Part shown: piece by piece, positions 57,096 through 64,000 of the stretch
How the letters are laid out: each line of letters begins with the position of its first letter
Position numbering within the stretch: position 1 is the first letter of the stretch
From: Bacillus sp. J37
GTDB lineage: Bacteria > Bacillota > Bacilli > Bacillales > Bacillaceae
Reading direction: 5' to 3'
NCBI RefSeq assembly: GCF_000518865.1
Contig: NZ_JAEK01000014.1
Location: 1 to 64,000 of the forward strand
Length of the DNA stretch: 64,000 nucleotides
Notes under the pieces: model-generated
What the model was told of the DNA's origin: nothing
Databases searched by the model: none
Seen by the model: the letters and a program-made list of their open reading frames with translations, nothing else
Program-made: the position numbers and the translations under genes

Positions 57096-57325
57096 TTTTA
57101 CCGCCCCTTTCATTCTCTTGATTTTATAAGTAATAACTAAGCGATTTCAAAGAGTCAATTTAGGTTTTTAATAGTTTTTTTATATAATATGTGTTTATAA
57201 AAAAAGTTGGAACTGCTTAGACGAAATTGTGTATATACCTAGTAAATACCACCTAATTGAATGTTCAAAACGTCGTTTACGATTCATAAATAGATGTTAT
57301 TAACAAAAGATATGAACACAATTCA

Positions 57326-57354
57326 TTGTGAAAAAGCCATTCATTGTTTATAAT
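57326..57354 (+). promoter_or_regulatory. Sigma-A promoter for yktB with overlapping palindrome
   Basis: TTGTGA (57326-57331), a 17-bp spacer and TATAAT (57349-57354), 50 bp before the yktB ATG. A palindrome CACAAT-TC-ATTGTG at 57318-57331 covers the -35 and might be an operator. The remainder of the 57096-57403 gap shows nothing I recognise. Confidence 0.65.
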
Positions 57355-57403
57355 TAATAATTATTATAAAAAGAGAATTTATCTAACGAGGAGGACGCAA
57401 AAG

Positions 57404-58024
57404 ATGAGAAAATTTAATGGTTTTACTTATGAGGATTTTAATTCATTTACTATAGATGGTCTTGAAAACAGAATGGACGCTATTCGTGAGAGAATACAAC
57501 CAAAATTTAAAGAACTTGGACAAGCCTTAACAGATGATCTTTCCGCCAGCCTGCAGACTGAAATGTTTTTGCATATTGCCAAGCATGCAAGGAGATCAGT
57601 TAATCCACCCAAAGACACCTGGTTAGCGATTGCCGGAAATAAACGGGGATATAAACAACATCCTCACTTTCAAGTTGGTTTATTTGATGACCATTTATTT
57701 ATTTGGTTGGCCTTTATTTATGAGTTACCGAATAAAGATGGAATTGCTAAAACATTTTTAACGCATATCAATGAATTCAATAAGTTTTCTTCAAAGGATT
57801 ATGTCATTTCTCTCGATCATACAAAAAAAGATGCTAAGTCATTTGAAGAAATTGACTTAAACCGTTCTTTGGAACGTTTTAGAGATGTTAAGAAAGCAGA
57901 ATTTCTTATTGGCCGCCACTTTCGAGCAGATGATCCAGTGGTTCAAAACGGTGAAAAATTATATGAAATCATCAGGAAAACCTTTGAAGAGTTAACACCA
58001 TTATATAGACTTTCATTTAAGTAA
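57404..58024 (+). CDS. yktB: DUF1054 (UPF0637) protein YktB
   Basis: A 206-residue soluble protein with the family features FNGFTYEDFNSFTIDGLENRM near 4-24, FLHIAKHARRSVNPPKDTW near 55-73 and HFQVGLFDDHLFIW near 90-103. ATG 57404, behind GAGGAGG, is preferred to an ORF start at 57344. The crystal-characterised UPF0637 fold has no assigned activity. Corresponds to B. subtilis yktB. Confidence 0.94.
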   Translation: MRKFNGFTYEDFNSFTIDGLENRMDAIRERIQPKFKELGQALTDDLSASLQTEMFLHIAKHARRSVNPPKDTWLAIAGNKRGYKQHPHFQVGLFDDHLFIWLAFIYELPNKDGIAKTFLTHINEFNKFSSKDYVISLDHTKKDAKSFEEIDLNRSLERFRDVKKAEFLIGRHFRADDPVVQNGEKLYEIIRKTFEELTPLYRLSFK

Positions 58025-58081
58025 TTATTATGGTTAGATAAAAAGCAGATTTTAATGAACAATGTGATATTTTATAGAACT

Positions 58082-58118
58082 AAAAAGTCTGATCCGAAAT
58101 AACGGATCAGACCTTTTT
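58082..58118. terminator. Bidirectional terminator between yktB and yktA
   Basis: A 15-bp stem with AAAAAGTCTGATCCG/CGGATCAGAC-TTTTT arms and a 6-base loop between convergent genes. Confidence 0.9.
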
Positions 58119-58123
58119 AAGTG

Positions 58124-58393
58124 TTATGACATTCTAATTGTATGTTCATTGCTATCTTTTGCCTTTTTCATTACCTTGTATGACGAGTATCCGCTGACTT
58201 CTTCAAACTCGTTGCAAATTGTTTTTTCTTCCGCTTTACTTGGAACAATTTCTTTAAACCTTCTATAAACAGTAAGTAACTCGTTACGTACAATCCCTTT
58301 TTCATGCGCCTTTTCAATGCATTCAAAAAACTTTACCACATCCACTATTTCATCTGTACTCCAATCAAGGGAGATAGGATATTGATAATCCAT
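58124..58393 (-). CDS. yktA: UPF0223 family protein YktA
   Basis: An 89-residue helical protein with the family motif [19 protein letters not shown] near 5-23 and [22 protein letters not shown] near 44-65. Length and place match B. subtilis YktA. A member of this family has been structurally characterised but no function is assigned. Ribosome binding site GAGGTTAT. Confidence 0.93.
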   Translation of the reverse strand: MDYQYPISLDWSTDEIVDVVKFFECIEKAHEKGIVRNELLTVYRRFKEIVPSKAEEKTICNEFEEVSGYSSYKVMKKAKDSNEHTIRMS

Positions 58394-58667
58394 TACATAA
58401 CCTCTTTCATATGTTTTCTAACCAAATAATGTTCCACGATGTTATGCATACTGTTAATTCCTTCACATAACTCTTGAACAGGTAGGCTATTTTACTTACC
58501 ATATAACTTGTCCTGCCATTAAGAAACCCACCACAATCTTACCATTATTTATATATTTTATGGCAAATTCACTTATATAATTTTCTTTTTACCATTTTGT
58601 AGGAAATAGTATCTATTTTAAATTATTTTTTATACTTTTGATCATTTTAGACTTAGTATAAAAAATG

Positions 58668-58696
58668 TTGACTGAGCTAATTGATAACGATATAAT
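58668..58696 (+). promoter_or_regulatory. Sigma-A promoter for speA
   Basis: TTGACT (58668-58673), a 17-bp spacer and TATAAT (58691-58696), nearly consensus. The leader to the speA start is about 170 nt; I saw no riboswitch-like fold in it. The rest of the 58394-58870 gap is featureless AT-rich DNA. Confidence 0.75.
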
Positions 58697-58870
58697 TCAT
58701 TTGTTTTATGTTAAATAAATAGTCAGATTTCGACACAAACTCTACATAATAGAAAATGTAACCGAAACTGAAATAATTCGTTTAGCAGCATAATATACAA
58801 AAATAAAATTTCATCATGTCCTATACGTGATAAACATTTAAAATAAAAAAGAAATGAAGGTGGAAATACG

Positions 58871-60346
58871 TTGTCACAATTTGAAACACCATTGTTTACA
58901 GGTTTAATAGAACACGCAAAAAAGAATCCAATTCAATTCCACATACCAGGCCATAAAAAAGGTGCAGGTATTGACCCTGAATTTAGAGCTTTCATTGGTG
59001 ATAATGCACTATCTATTGATTTGATCAATATTGGACCATTAGATGATTTACACGCACCTAAAGGTATAATAAAAAAAGCTCAGGACTTAGCGGCAGACGC
59101 ATTCGGAGCCGACCATACATTTTTCTCTGTACAAGGAACAAGCGGAGCTATTATGACTATGGTCATGGCTGTATGTGGCCCAGGAGATAAAATTATTGTT
59201 CCTAGAAATGTACATAAATCTGTTATGTCGGCTATTGTCTTCTCCGGCGCTACACCAATTTTTATACATCCGGAAATTGATAAAAGATTAGGAATCTCAC
59301 ATGGCATCACGACAGATGCAGTTGAAAAGGCACTTGAGCAACATCCTGATGCAAAAGGGGTATTAGTTATTAATCCAACATATTTTGGTATTTCCGCAGA
59401 TTTACAGAAAATCGTTGAGATTGCTCATTCATACTCTGTACCTGTATTAGTAGATGAAGCACATGGTGTACACATTCATTTTCATGAAGACCTGCCTTTG
59501 AGCGCTATGCAGGCTGGAGCAGATATGGCCGCAACAAGCGTTCATAAGCTTGGTGGTTCCATGACTCAGAGCTCGGTTTTAAACGTAAGAGAAGGGCTTG
59601 TATCACCTCAGCGTGTGCAATCAATTTTAAGTATGATGACAACAACCTCAACTTCCTATTTATTATTAGCTTCACTTGATGTAGCAAGGAAAAGATTGGC
59701 AACAGAAGGTCATGAATTAATTCAAAAAACAATTGAATTAGCTAATTACACAAGAGATCAATTAAATGAAATACCAAACATATCTTGTATAGGAAAAGAA
59801 ATTATCGGGACAAAAGCTACCTTTGATTATGACCCTACCAAATTAATTATTCCTATTTATGAGCTCGGAATTACAGGCTATGATGTTGAAAAATGGTTGC
59901 GGGAAAATTATCATATCGAAGTGGAATTATCTGATTTATATAATATTCTTTGTATTATTACACCGGGTGACACGAAAGAGGATGTAGATATGTTAATTAG
60001 CGCATTAAAAGAATTATCACATCAAATTCAAGTAACCCAAGACCCGTTGAAATCTAAGGAACGAATCTTTTTACCGGATATACCAGTTCTTGCATTAACC
60101 CCTCGTGATGCATTTTATGCTGAAACAGAAATAATTCCCTTTAACGAATCTGCCGGAAGAATTATTGCTGAGTTTATTATGGTTTACCCACCCGGTATCC
60201 CAATCTTTATTCCCGGTGAAATCATTACAGAAGAGAATTTAACATACATTAAGAAAAACTTAGAAGTGGGTTTACCTGTACAAGGACCGGAAGACCCGAC
60301 TTTAGATAATTTAAGAGTCATTAAAGAACATCGTGCTATCAGGTAA
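58871..60346 (+). CDS. speA: Biosynthetic arginine decarboxylase SpeA (aspartate aminotransferase fold)
   Basis: SpeA decarboxylates arginine to agmatine at the start of polyamine synthesis in Bacillus. The 491-residue product is an Orn/Lys/Arg decarboxylase with an N-terminal FHIPGHKKG motif near 23-31, PLP-contacting SVQGTSGAIM near 86-95, the cofactor-binding D195 and H198 in DEAHGVH, and the Schiff-base Lys226 in SVHKLGGS. The C-terminal domain contains YPPGIPI near 438. The start is TTG with AAGGTGGAAA upstream. Paralogues such as YaaO share the fold; position beside SR1 and pdhD indicates SpeA. Confidence 0.95.
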   Translation: MSQFETPLFTGLIEHAKKNPIQFHIPGHKKGAGIDPEFRAFIGDNALSIDLINIGPLDDLHAPKGIIKKAQDLAADAFGADHTFFSVQGTSGAIMTMVMAVCGPGDKIIVPRNVHKSVMSAIVFSGATPIFIHPEIDKRLGISHGITTDAVEKALEQHPDAKGVLVINPTYFGISADLQKIVEIAHSYSVPVLVDEAHGVHIHFHEDLPLSAMQAGADMAATSVHKLGGSMTQSSVLNVREGLVSPQRVQSILSMMTTTSTSYLLLASLDVARKRLATEGHELIQKTIELANYTRDQLNEIPNISCIGKEIIGTKATFDYDPTKLIIPIYELGITGYDVEKWLRENYHIEVELSDLYNILCIITPGDTKEDVDMLISALKELSHQIQVTQDPLKSKERIFLPDIPVLALTPRDAFYAETEIIPFNESAGRIIAEFIMVYPPGIPIFIPGEIITEENLTYIKKNLEVGLPVQGPEDPTLDNLRVIKEHRAIR

Positions 60347-60359
60347 ATGATGAAAAACA

Positions 60360-60436
60360 AGGACAGACTCCCAAGAGAATATAAAGCCCTTTTCTTCTAA
60401 AAGAACTATATATATTCATACTTTGGAGACTGTCCT
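60360..60436. terminator. Shared long-loop terminator of speA and SR1
   Basis: AGGACAGNCTCC/GGAGNCTGTCCT arms (12 bp, one mismatch) around 53 bases, with an inner GAATATA/TATATTC stem. On the minus strand it is followed by TTGTTTTTC, and on the plus strand by ATTATTTACTTTA. It serves convergent transcripts. Confidence 0.65.
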
Positions 60437-60472
60437 ATTATTTACTTTACTATATATTTATGTGGAACCTGT

Positions 60473-60613
60473 CTAATTGATCTTTACTTTTACAACTTTT
60501 TGGTTTTGGTTACAACAATCCTGATGACTACATTTCCCATACAAAGTTGTCACTTTCTCCCCTTCAATATGACCAATTGTAGAGTTGCAGTGCTGACATA
60601 CGATTGTTCCCAT
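60473..60613 (-). CDS. sr1P: GapA-binding peptide SR1P (46 residues)
   Basis: Too short for a standard gene caller. The translated peptide starts MGTIVCQHCNSTIGHIEGEK and continues VTTLYGKCSHQDCC, with a basic tail. It matches the SR1P pattern MGTIVCQ-x-C, EDEKVTxLYGxC. Cysteines at 6, 9, 28, 33 and 34 suggest zinc binding. AAAGGGG lies seven bases before the ATG. In B. subtilis SR1P binds GapA and promotes its interaction with RNase J1. The tail (NQNQKVVKVKIN) is longer than in B. subtilis. Confidence 0.88.
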   Translation of the reverse strand: MGTIVCQHCNSTIGHIEGEKVTTLYGKCSHQDCCNQNQKVVKVKIN

Positions 60614-60663
60614 CTCCATACCCCTTTTCAATCAATTTTTCACTCTCAAAACCTCTAATTCTA

Positions 60664-60706
60664 TGAAAGCGCATAACATTTCTTATATTCATAATATTAT
60701 AACACA
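60664..60706 (-). promoter_or_regulatory. Possible CcpN and CcpA sites at the SR1 promoter
   Basis: Minus strand TGTGTTATAAT at 60706-60696 matches the CcpN consensus TRTGHYATAYW at 10 of 11 positions and lies between the -35 and -10. On the plus strand, TGAAAGCGCATAAC at 60664-60677 resembles a cre site just downstream of the start. B. subtilis SR1 is repressed by CcpN and also affected by CcpA. Confidence 0.5.
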
Positions 60707-60719
60707 TTTAATTCGTCAA
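60691..60719 (-). promoter_or_regulatory. Sigma-A promoter of SR1
   Basis: Minus strand TTGACG (60719-60714), a 17-bp spacer and TATTAT (60696-60691). The expected start is near 60684. Confidence 0.65.
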
Positions 60720-60921
60720 TACCCATTTGTATAACATAATTAATTAATTGATCATAATAATTCAAATAAATCACATTATTTTGGTGGTATGAGAACAAAT
60801 AAAAAAATAGATAATAGCCATTAAATACCCTTTTATACGATCGATATAAGTTAGACATGTTCTTTATGAACACTACAAATTTCCATATCATAATTCCTCT
60901 ATTATCTCAAATGTGTCATAC

Positions 60922-61173
60922 TCATACAAGAACAAAGAGCAATAGCACTTTGTATGAGATAACATATGTTATAAGTGATGAAATAGAAAAAATAATTGCA
61001 GATTTTCTTTTTTCCATCATTGTAAGAGCAATCAAATAGGAGAGATAGAAAAACATCAGCAGCAAAATGGACTTAGCTAAAAAGCTGTCTTTATTAGATA
61101 ACCATTCAATTACACTGTATCCACTCCATAATATTATATGTATACAGGATAGTACGCCTAAAGTAAATTTCAT
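60922..61173 (-). CDS. Small membrane protein of unknown function
   Basis: An 83-residue protein with three hydrophobic segments (about 3-20, 32-50, 57-80) and a short Lys-rich loop (MEKRKS). ATG 61173 has GAGGTGGAG upstream, which supports a real gene. I do not recognise a family. It lies upstream of SR1 in the same direction and divergent from a lipoprotein gene. Confidence 0.6.
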   Translation of the reverse strand: MKFTLGVLSCIHIILWSGYSVIEWLSNKDSFLAKSILLLMFFYLSYLIALTMMEKRKSAIIFSISSLITYVISYKVLLLFVLV

Positions 61174-61445
61174 TTCACTCCACCTCTTCAATATGTATGA
61201 AAACGGACTACAATATAGAATCCCCTACAATAAATTAGCTTATTGAATTGGAAATTTTAAGTATTTGTATAGGTAAAACGTAATATTTTTCATTTATGTA
61301 ACAAATAGATGACAAGAGAAGGTTAAACAAATATATATGATAAAATAGTTATAATTTAGTCTTATTGTACGTATCTAGTTAAATATAACCTTGCTGTACA
61401 TACTATTTTGGAACTATTTAAATTATTTAGAAGAGGTGGACATGG

Positions 61446-61820
61446 ATGAAAAGATCAATACTTATTATTTTCATTATTCCAGTCGTTGTTCTTTCCTCCT
61501 GCAAAAACATTATAAATTCAGATGTGCCCACAGATTTCACTCTTAATAGAGATAAACAAATCGTGTTTTTTTCTGATGATAAAAATATTGATAGAGAAGC
61601 GATTTACTATGATGCATTATTAGTCATTAAAGAAGACTTTCCAGAAGAGTTTGAGAATATGAGAGTGATTTCTGAAAATATGGATAAACATTTATATGAG
61701 GTCGATACATACCCTTCCCTTTTAGTTGTATCAAAAAAGGAAATTCTTGTACAAATTGAAGGAACAGTTTTATCAAAAGAAGAAATTTTAGAGCCAGTTT
61801 CTAATGCATTATTAGAGTGA
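61446..61820 (+). CDS. Small lipoprotein, thioredoxin-like pattern without cysteines
   Basis: A 124-residue protein with a signal peptide and lipobox LSSC (Cys about 19). The mature part has QIVFFSDDKN, then LYEVDTYPSLLVVSKKEILVQIEGTV, which looks like the cis-Pro half of a thioredoxin fold (YPSLLVV) but the CxxC site is missing. Ribosome binding site GAGGTGG. Such small lipoproteins occur near pdhD in some Bacillus; function is unknown. Confidence 0.75.
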   Translation: MKRSILIIFIIPVVVLSSCKNIINSDVPTDFTLNRDKQIVFFSDDKNIDREAIYYDALLVIKEDFPEEFENMRVISENMDKHLYEVDTYPSLLVVSKKEILVQIEGTVLSKEEILEPVSNALLE

Positions 61821-61846
61821 AAAAGGGGGACTCATGTCCCTCTTTT
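61821..61846 (+). terminator. Terminator after the small lipoprotein gene
   Basis: AAAAGGG-GGAC/GTCC-CTCTTTT stem with a TCAT loop, directly after the stop codon. Confidence 0.7.
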
Positions 61847-61880
61847 GGTATGTGTAACTCCTTTTTAAAAATCGAACAAT

Positions 61881-61915
61881 AAAAAGATGCTAACTTCAAA
61901 GTTAGCATCTTTTTA
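61881..61915 (-). terminator. Terminator after pdhD
   Basis: AAAAAGATGCTAAC/GTTAGCATCTTTTT (14 bp) with a short loop, 5 bp past the pdhD stop, ending the pdh operon transcript. Confidence 0.93.
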
Positions 61916-61919
61916 TTGA

Positions 61920-63329
61920 TTATTTTACAATATGGATTGGACTACCAATTGCAACTTCAGCAGCTTCCATTGTAATTTCACCTAATGTAGGGTGAGCGTG
62001 AATTGTCATAGCGATATCTTCAGCTGTCATTCCAGCTTCAATCGCTAAACCAAGTTCTGAGATCATATCAGACGCACTTGGCCCAGCAATTTGTGCACCA
62101 ATAACTAATCCATCTTCTTTACGAGTAACAAGCTTTAAGAAACCATCAGTGTCATTTAATGATAATGCACGACCATTAGCGGCAAATGGGAACTTAGCAG
62201 CATTTACCTCAATTCCATCTGCTTTAGCATCTGCTTCTGTATAGCCAACAGATGCAAGCTCAGGCTCAGAGAAGACAACAGCCGGAATACCAAGATAGTC
62301 GATTTCAGCTTTTTCTCCTGCAATCGCTTCTGCAGCAATTTTACCTTCATAAGAAGCTTTATGTGCTAATTGAGGACCTTCAACAATATCACCAATTGCA
62401 TAAATATTAGAGATATTAGTGCGGCATTGCTTATCAATTTTGATAATTCCTCTATCAGTCATTTCCACTCCAACTTGCTCTAAACCAAGTTCATCAGTGT
62501 TTGGACGACGTCCAACAGAAACTAATAAATAATCAGCTTCAATTGTTTTTTCTTCGCCATTCACTTCAAATGTAACTTTTACGCCATTTTCGTTTTCTTC
62601 AACACTTTTCGCTGAAGCTTTTGTGTGAATTTCAGCACCTTTTTTCTTAAGGTTACGTTTTACAATAGCGCTCATTTGTTTTTCAAAACCTGCTAGGATT
62701 TCATCAGCAGCTTCAATGAACGTAACTTCTGTTCCAAAGTTAGCATATGCAGAACCAAGTTCGATTCCGATTACACCGCCACCGATGACAACTAGCTTAT
62801 TAGGAATTTCTTGAAGGTTTAATGCCCCTGTTGAATTGATTACTCGCTTCGTGTATTTGAAAGTTGGAATCTCAACTGGGCGAGAACCTGTTGCAATGAT
62901 ACAATTTTTAAATTTGTATGTTTGTGAAGATGTTTCGTCCATCACTTTAACTGTTTCATTATCAACGAAGTACGCTTCACCAGAAACGACATCAACTTTA
63001 TTACCCTTAAGTAATCCGGCTACACCGCCAGTTAATTTTTTTACAACACCTTGCTTGAATTCTTGAACTTTAGAAAAATCAACTGTTACATTATCAGCTT
63101 TAATACCCATTTCTTCAGAGTGTTTAGCTGTTTCATAACGATGACCGGCAGCGATCAACGCTTTTGAAGGAATACAACCTACATTTAAGCATACTCCTCC
63201 AAGTGTTGCTTTTTCTACTACTGTTACCTTTTGCCCTAATTGAGCAGCACGGATCGCTGCAACGTATCCGCCTGGGCCTGCTCCAATGACAAGAGTATCT
63301 GTTTCAATCGGGAAATCTCCAACTACCAT
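61920..63329 (-). CDS. pdhD: Dihydrolipoyl dehydrogenase PdhD (E3)
   Basis: E3 reoxidises lipoamide in the pyruvate and 2-oxoglutarate dehydrogenase complexes with FAD and NAD. The 469-residue product has the FAD motif [10 protein letters not shown] near 16-25, the redox disulfide [15 protein letters not shown] near 44-58, the NAD motif [17 protein letters not shown] near 183-199, and the active-site HAHPTLGE near 445-452. It lies three bases after pdhC. Confidence 0.99.
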   Translation of the reverse strand: MVVGDFPIETDTLVIGAGPGGYVAAIRAAQLGQKVTVVEKATLGGVCLNVGCIPSKALIAAGHRYETAKHSEEMGIKADNVTVDFSKVQEFKQGVVKKLTGGVAGLLKGNKVDVVSGEAYFVDNETVKVMDETSSQTYKFKNCIIATGSRPVEIPTFKYTKRVINSTGALNLQEIPNKLVVIGGGVIGIELGSAYANFGTEVTFIEAADEILAGFEKQMSAIVKRNLKKKGAEIHTKASAKSVEENENGVKVTFEVNGEEKTIEADYLLVSVGRRPNTDELGLEQVGVEMTDRGIIKIDKQCRTNISNIYAIGDIVEGPQLAHKASYEGKIAAEAIAGEKAEIDYLGIPAVVFSEPELASVGYTEADAKADGIEVNAAKFPFAANGRALSLNDTDGFLKLVTRKEDGLVIGAQIAGPSASDMISELGLAIEAGMTAEDIAMTIHAHPTLGEITMEAAEVAIGSPIHIVK

Positions 63330-63332
63330 CGA

Positions 63333-64000
63333 TTACGCCTCCATTAAGATTAATTGTGGATCGTTTAGTAAACGCTTGATGTGGTTAAGAGCATTTTGAG
63401 CTGTAGCACCATCGATCATTCTGTGGTCGAAGCTTAAAGATAAAGCTAGAACCGGAGCTACAACAATCTCTCCATCACGAACAATTGGTTTATCAGCAAT
63501 ACGACCAATACCTAAGATTGCAACCTCAGGATGGTTAATAACAGGTGTAAACCATTGTCCACCAGCCGAACCAATGTTTGTAATTGTGCATGAAGCACCT
63601 TTCATTTCATTTGGTGCAAGCTTACCTTCACGTGCTTTTGTAGCTAGTCCATTAATTTCATCTGAAATTTCAAAAACAGATTTACGTTCTGCATTTTTAA
63701 CAACCGGTACAAGGAGACCTTTTTCAGTGTCAGCAGCAATACCAATGTTGTAATAGTGTTTTTGAACAACTTCTTCTGTTTTATCGTCAAGAGTTGTATT
63801 AAGAACCGGATACTTTTTAAGTGCTGAAGTTAGAGCTTTCACTACGTACGGTAAATATGTTAACTTAATTCCTTGCTCTGCTGCAACATTTTTGAATTGC
63901 TTTCTGTGAGCAACTAAGTTTGTTACATCCACTTCATCCATAAGCGTAACGTGTGGAGCTGTGTGTTTAGAGTTTACCATCGCTTTTGCAATTGCTTTAC
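63333..64000 (-). CDS. pdhC: Dihydrolipoyl acetyltransferase PdhC (E2), 3' part only
   Basis: The frame runs off the right edge of the window; the visible 222 codons are the C-terminal catalytic domain of E2. The catalytic motif is [13 protein letters not shown], containing His and Asp of the acyltransferase, and [13 protein letters not shown] precedes it. The internal ATG at 63980 is not the true start because the frame continues upstream with conserved KAIAKAM. The lipoyl and subunit-binding domains lie outside the window. Confidence 0.98.
   Translation of the reverse strand, partial: KAIAKAMVNSKHTAPHVTLMDEVDVTNLVAHRKQFKNVAAEQGIKLTYLPYVVKALTSALKKYPVLNTTLDDKTEEVVQKHYYNIGIAADTEKGLLVPVVKNAERKSVFEISDEINGLATKAREGKLAPNEMKGASCTITNIGSAGGQWFTPVINHPEVAILGIGRIADKPIVRDGEIVVAPVLALSLSFDHRMIDGATAQNALNHIKRLLNDPQLILMEA

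Larger units (their letters stand above)
60360..60684 (-). ncRNA. sr1: Dual-function small RNA SR1
   Basis: In B. subtilis SR1 lies between speA and pdhD, base-pairs with ahrC mRNA and encodes the peptide SR1P. Here the same interval has a minus-strand transcription unit: sigma-A promoter at 60719-60691, start near 60684, the SR1P reading frame at 60613-60473, and a terminator at 60436-60360. At about 325 nt it would be longer than B. subtilis SR1 (205 nt) unless processed. ahrC pairing segments were not checked. Confidence 0.7.

Noticed and set aside
58697-58870. Possible riboswitch in the 170-nt speA leader
   Set aside because: No stable or recognisable conserved fold could be drawn by eye; it is simply AT-rich.
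60697-60891. 64-codon minus-strand frame over the SR1 promoter
   Set aside because: Compositionally random translation, no ribosome binding site, and it runs into the SR1 promoter.

Overview
The window is chromosomal DNA from a low-GC, endospore-forming member of the Bacillaceae (Bacillus sensu lato). Gene order follows Bacillus subtilis but runs in reverse, from ftsZ at the left edge to the pdh operon at the right edge. Sporulation genes (spoVE, spoVD, ylbJ, rsfA, a YlaJ lipoprotein), a bacillithiol gene (bshC), caa3-type oxidase genes and many TTG starts behind strong ribosome binding sites support this. No phage or plasmid is visible. The one clear mobile element is the 5' part of a group II intron at the left edge.

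Bases 1-20100, almost all on the minus strand, are the division and cell wall (dcw) cluster. In transcription order it is mraZ-rsmH-ftsL-pbpB-spoVD-murE-mraY-murD-spoVE-murG-murB-divIB-ylxW-ylxX-sbp-ftsA-ftsZ. It makes the lipid-linked peptidoglycan precursor (MurE, MraY, MurD, MurG, MurB), the septal synthases (PBP2B, SpoVD, SpoVE), the divisome scaffold (FtsL, DivIB) and the Z-ring (FtsA, FtsZ). Three AAGTGG repeats spaced exactly 10 bp apart upstream of mraZ look like the MraZ operator.

Bases 20100-38300 are the ylb region: bshC, a DUF3397 protein, panE, ylbP, rsfA, rpmF-ylbN, tmcAL, ylbL, ylbK, ylbJ, coaD-rsmD, ylbG, ylbF, ylbE, ylbD, ylbC and ylbA. Between rsmD and the DUF7147 gene is a structured, terminator-ended RNA behind a sigma-F-like promoter; its position and features match CsfG / the ylbH-leader RNA. 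Between ylbC and ylbA is an unexplained 130-bp direct duplication, each copy carrying a 12-bp-stem hairpin.

Bases 38400-46600 encode assembly and subunits of cytochrome c oxidase: a DUF420 protein, ctaG, ctaFEDC, ctaB and the divergent ctaA. The ctaA-ctaB interval holds a clear ctaA promoter and several ResD-like boxes. Bases 46800-55500 are ftsW, ylaN, ylaL, ylaK, ylaJ, a PNPOx-fold protein, ylaI, ylaH, typA and ylaF. pycA, which lies between ctaA and ftsW in B. subtilis, is absent here.

Bases 55500-64000 hold a GNAT gene, yktC, ykzI, yktB, yktA, speA, the dual-function RNA SR1 with its 46-codon SR1P reading frame, a small membrane protein, a small lipoprotein, pdhD and the 3' part of pdhC. 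SR1 is read on the minus strand toward speA and appears to share its terminator with speA.
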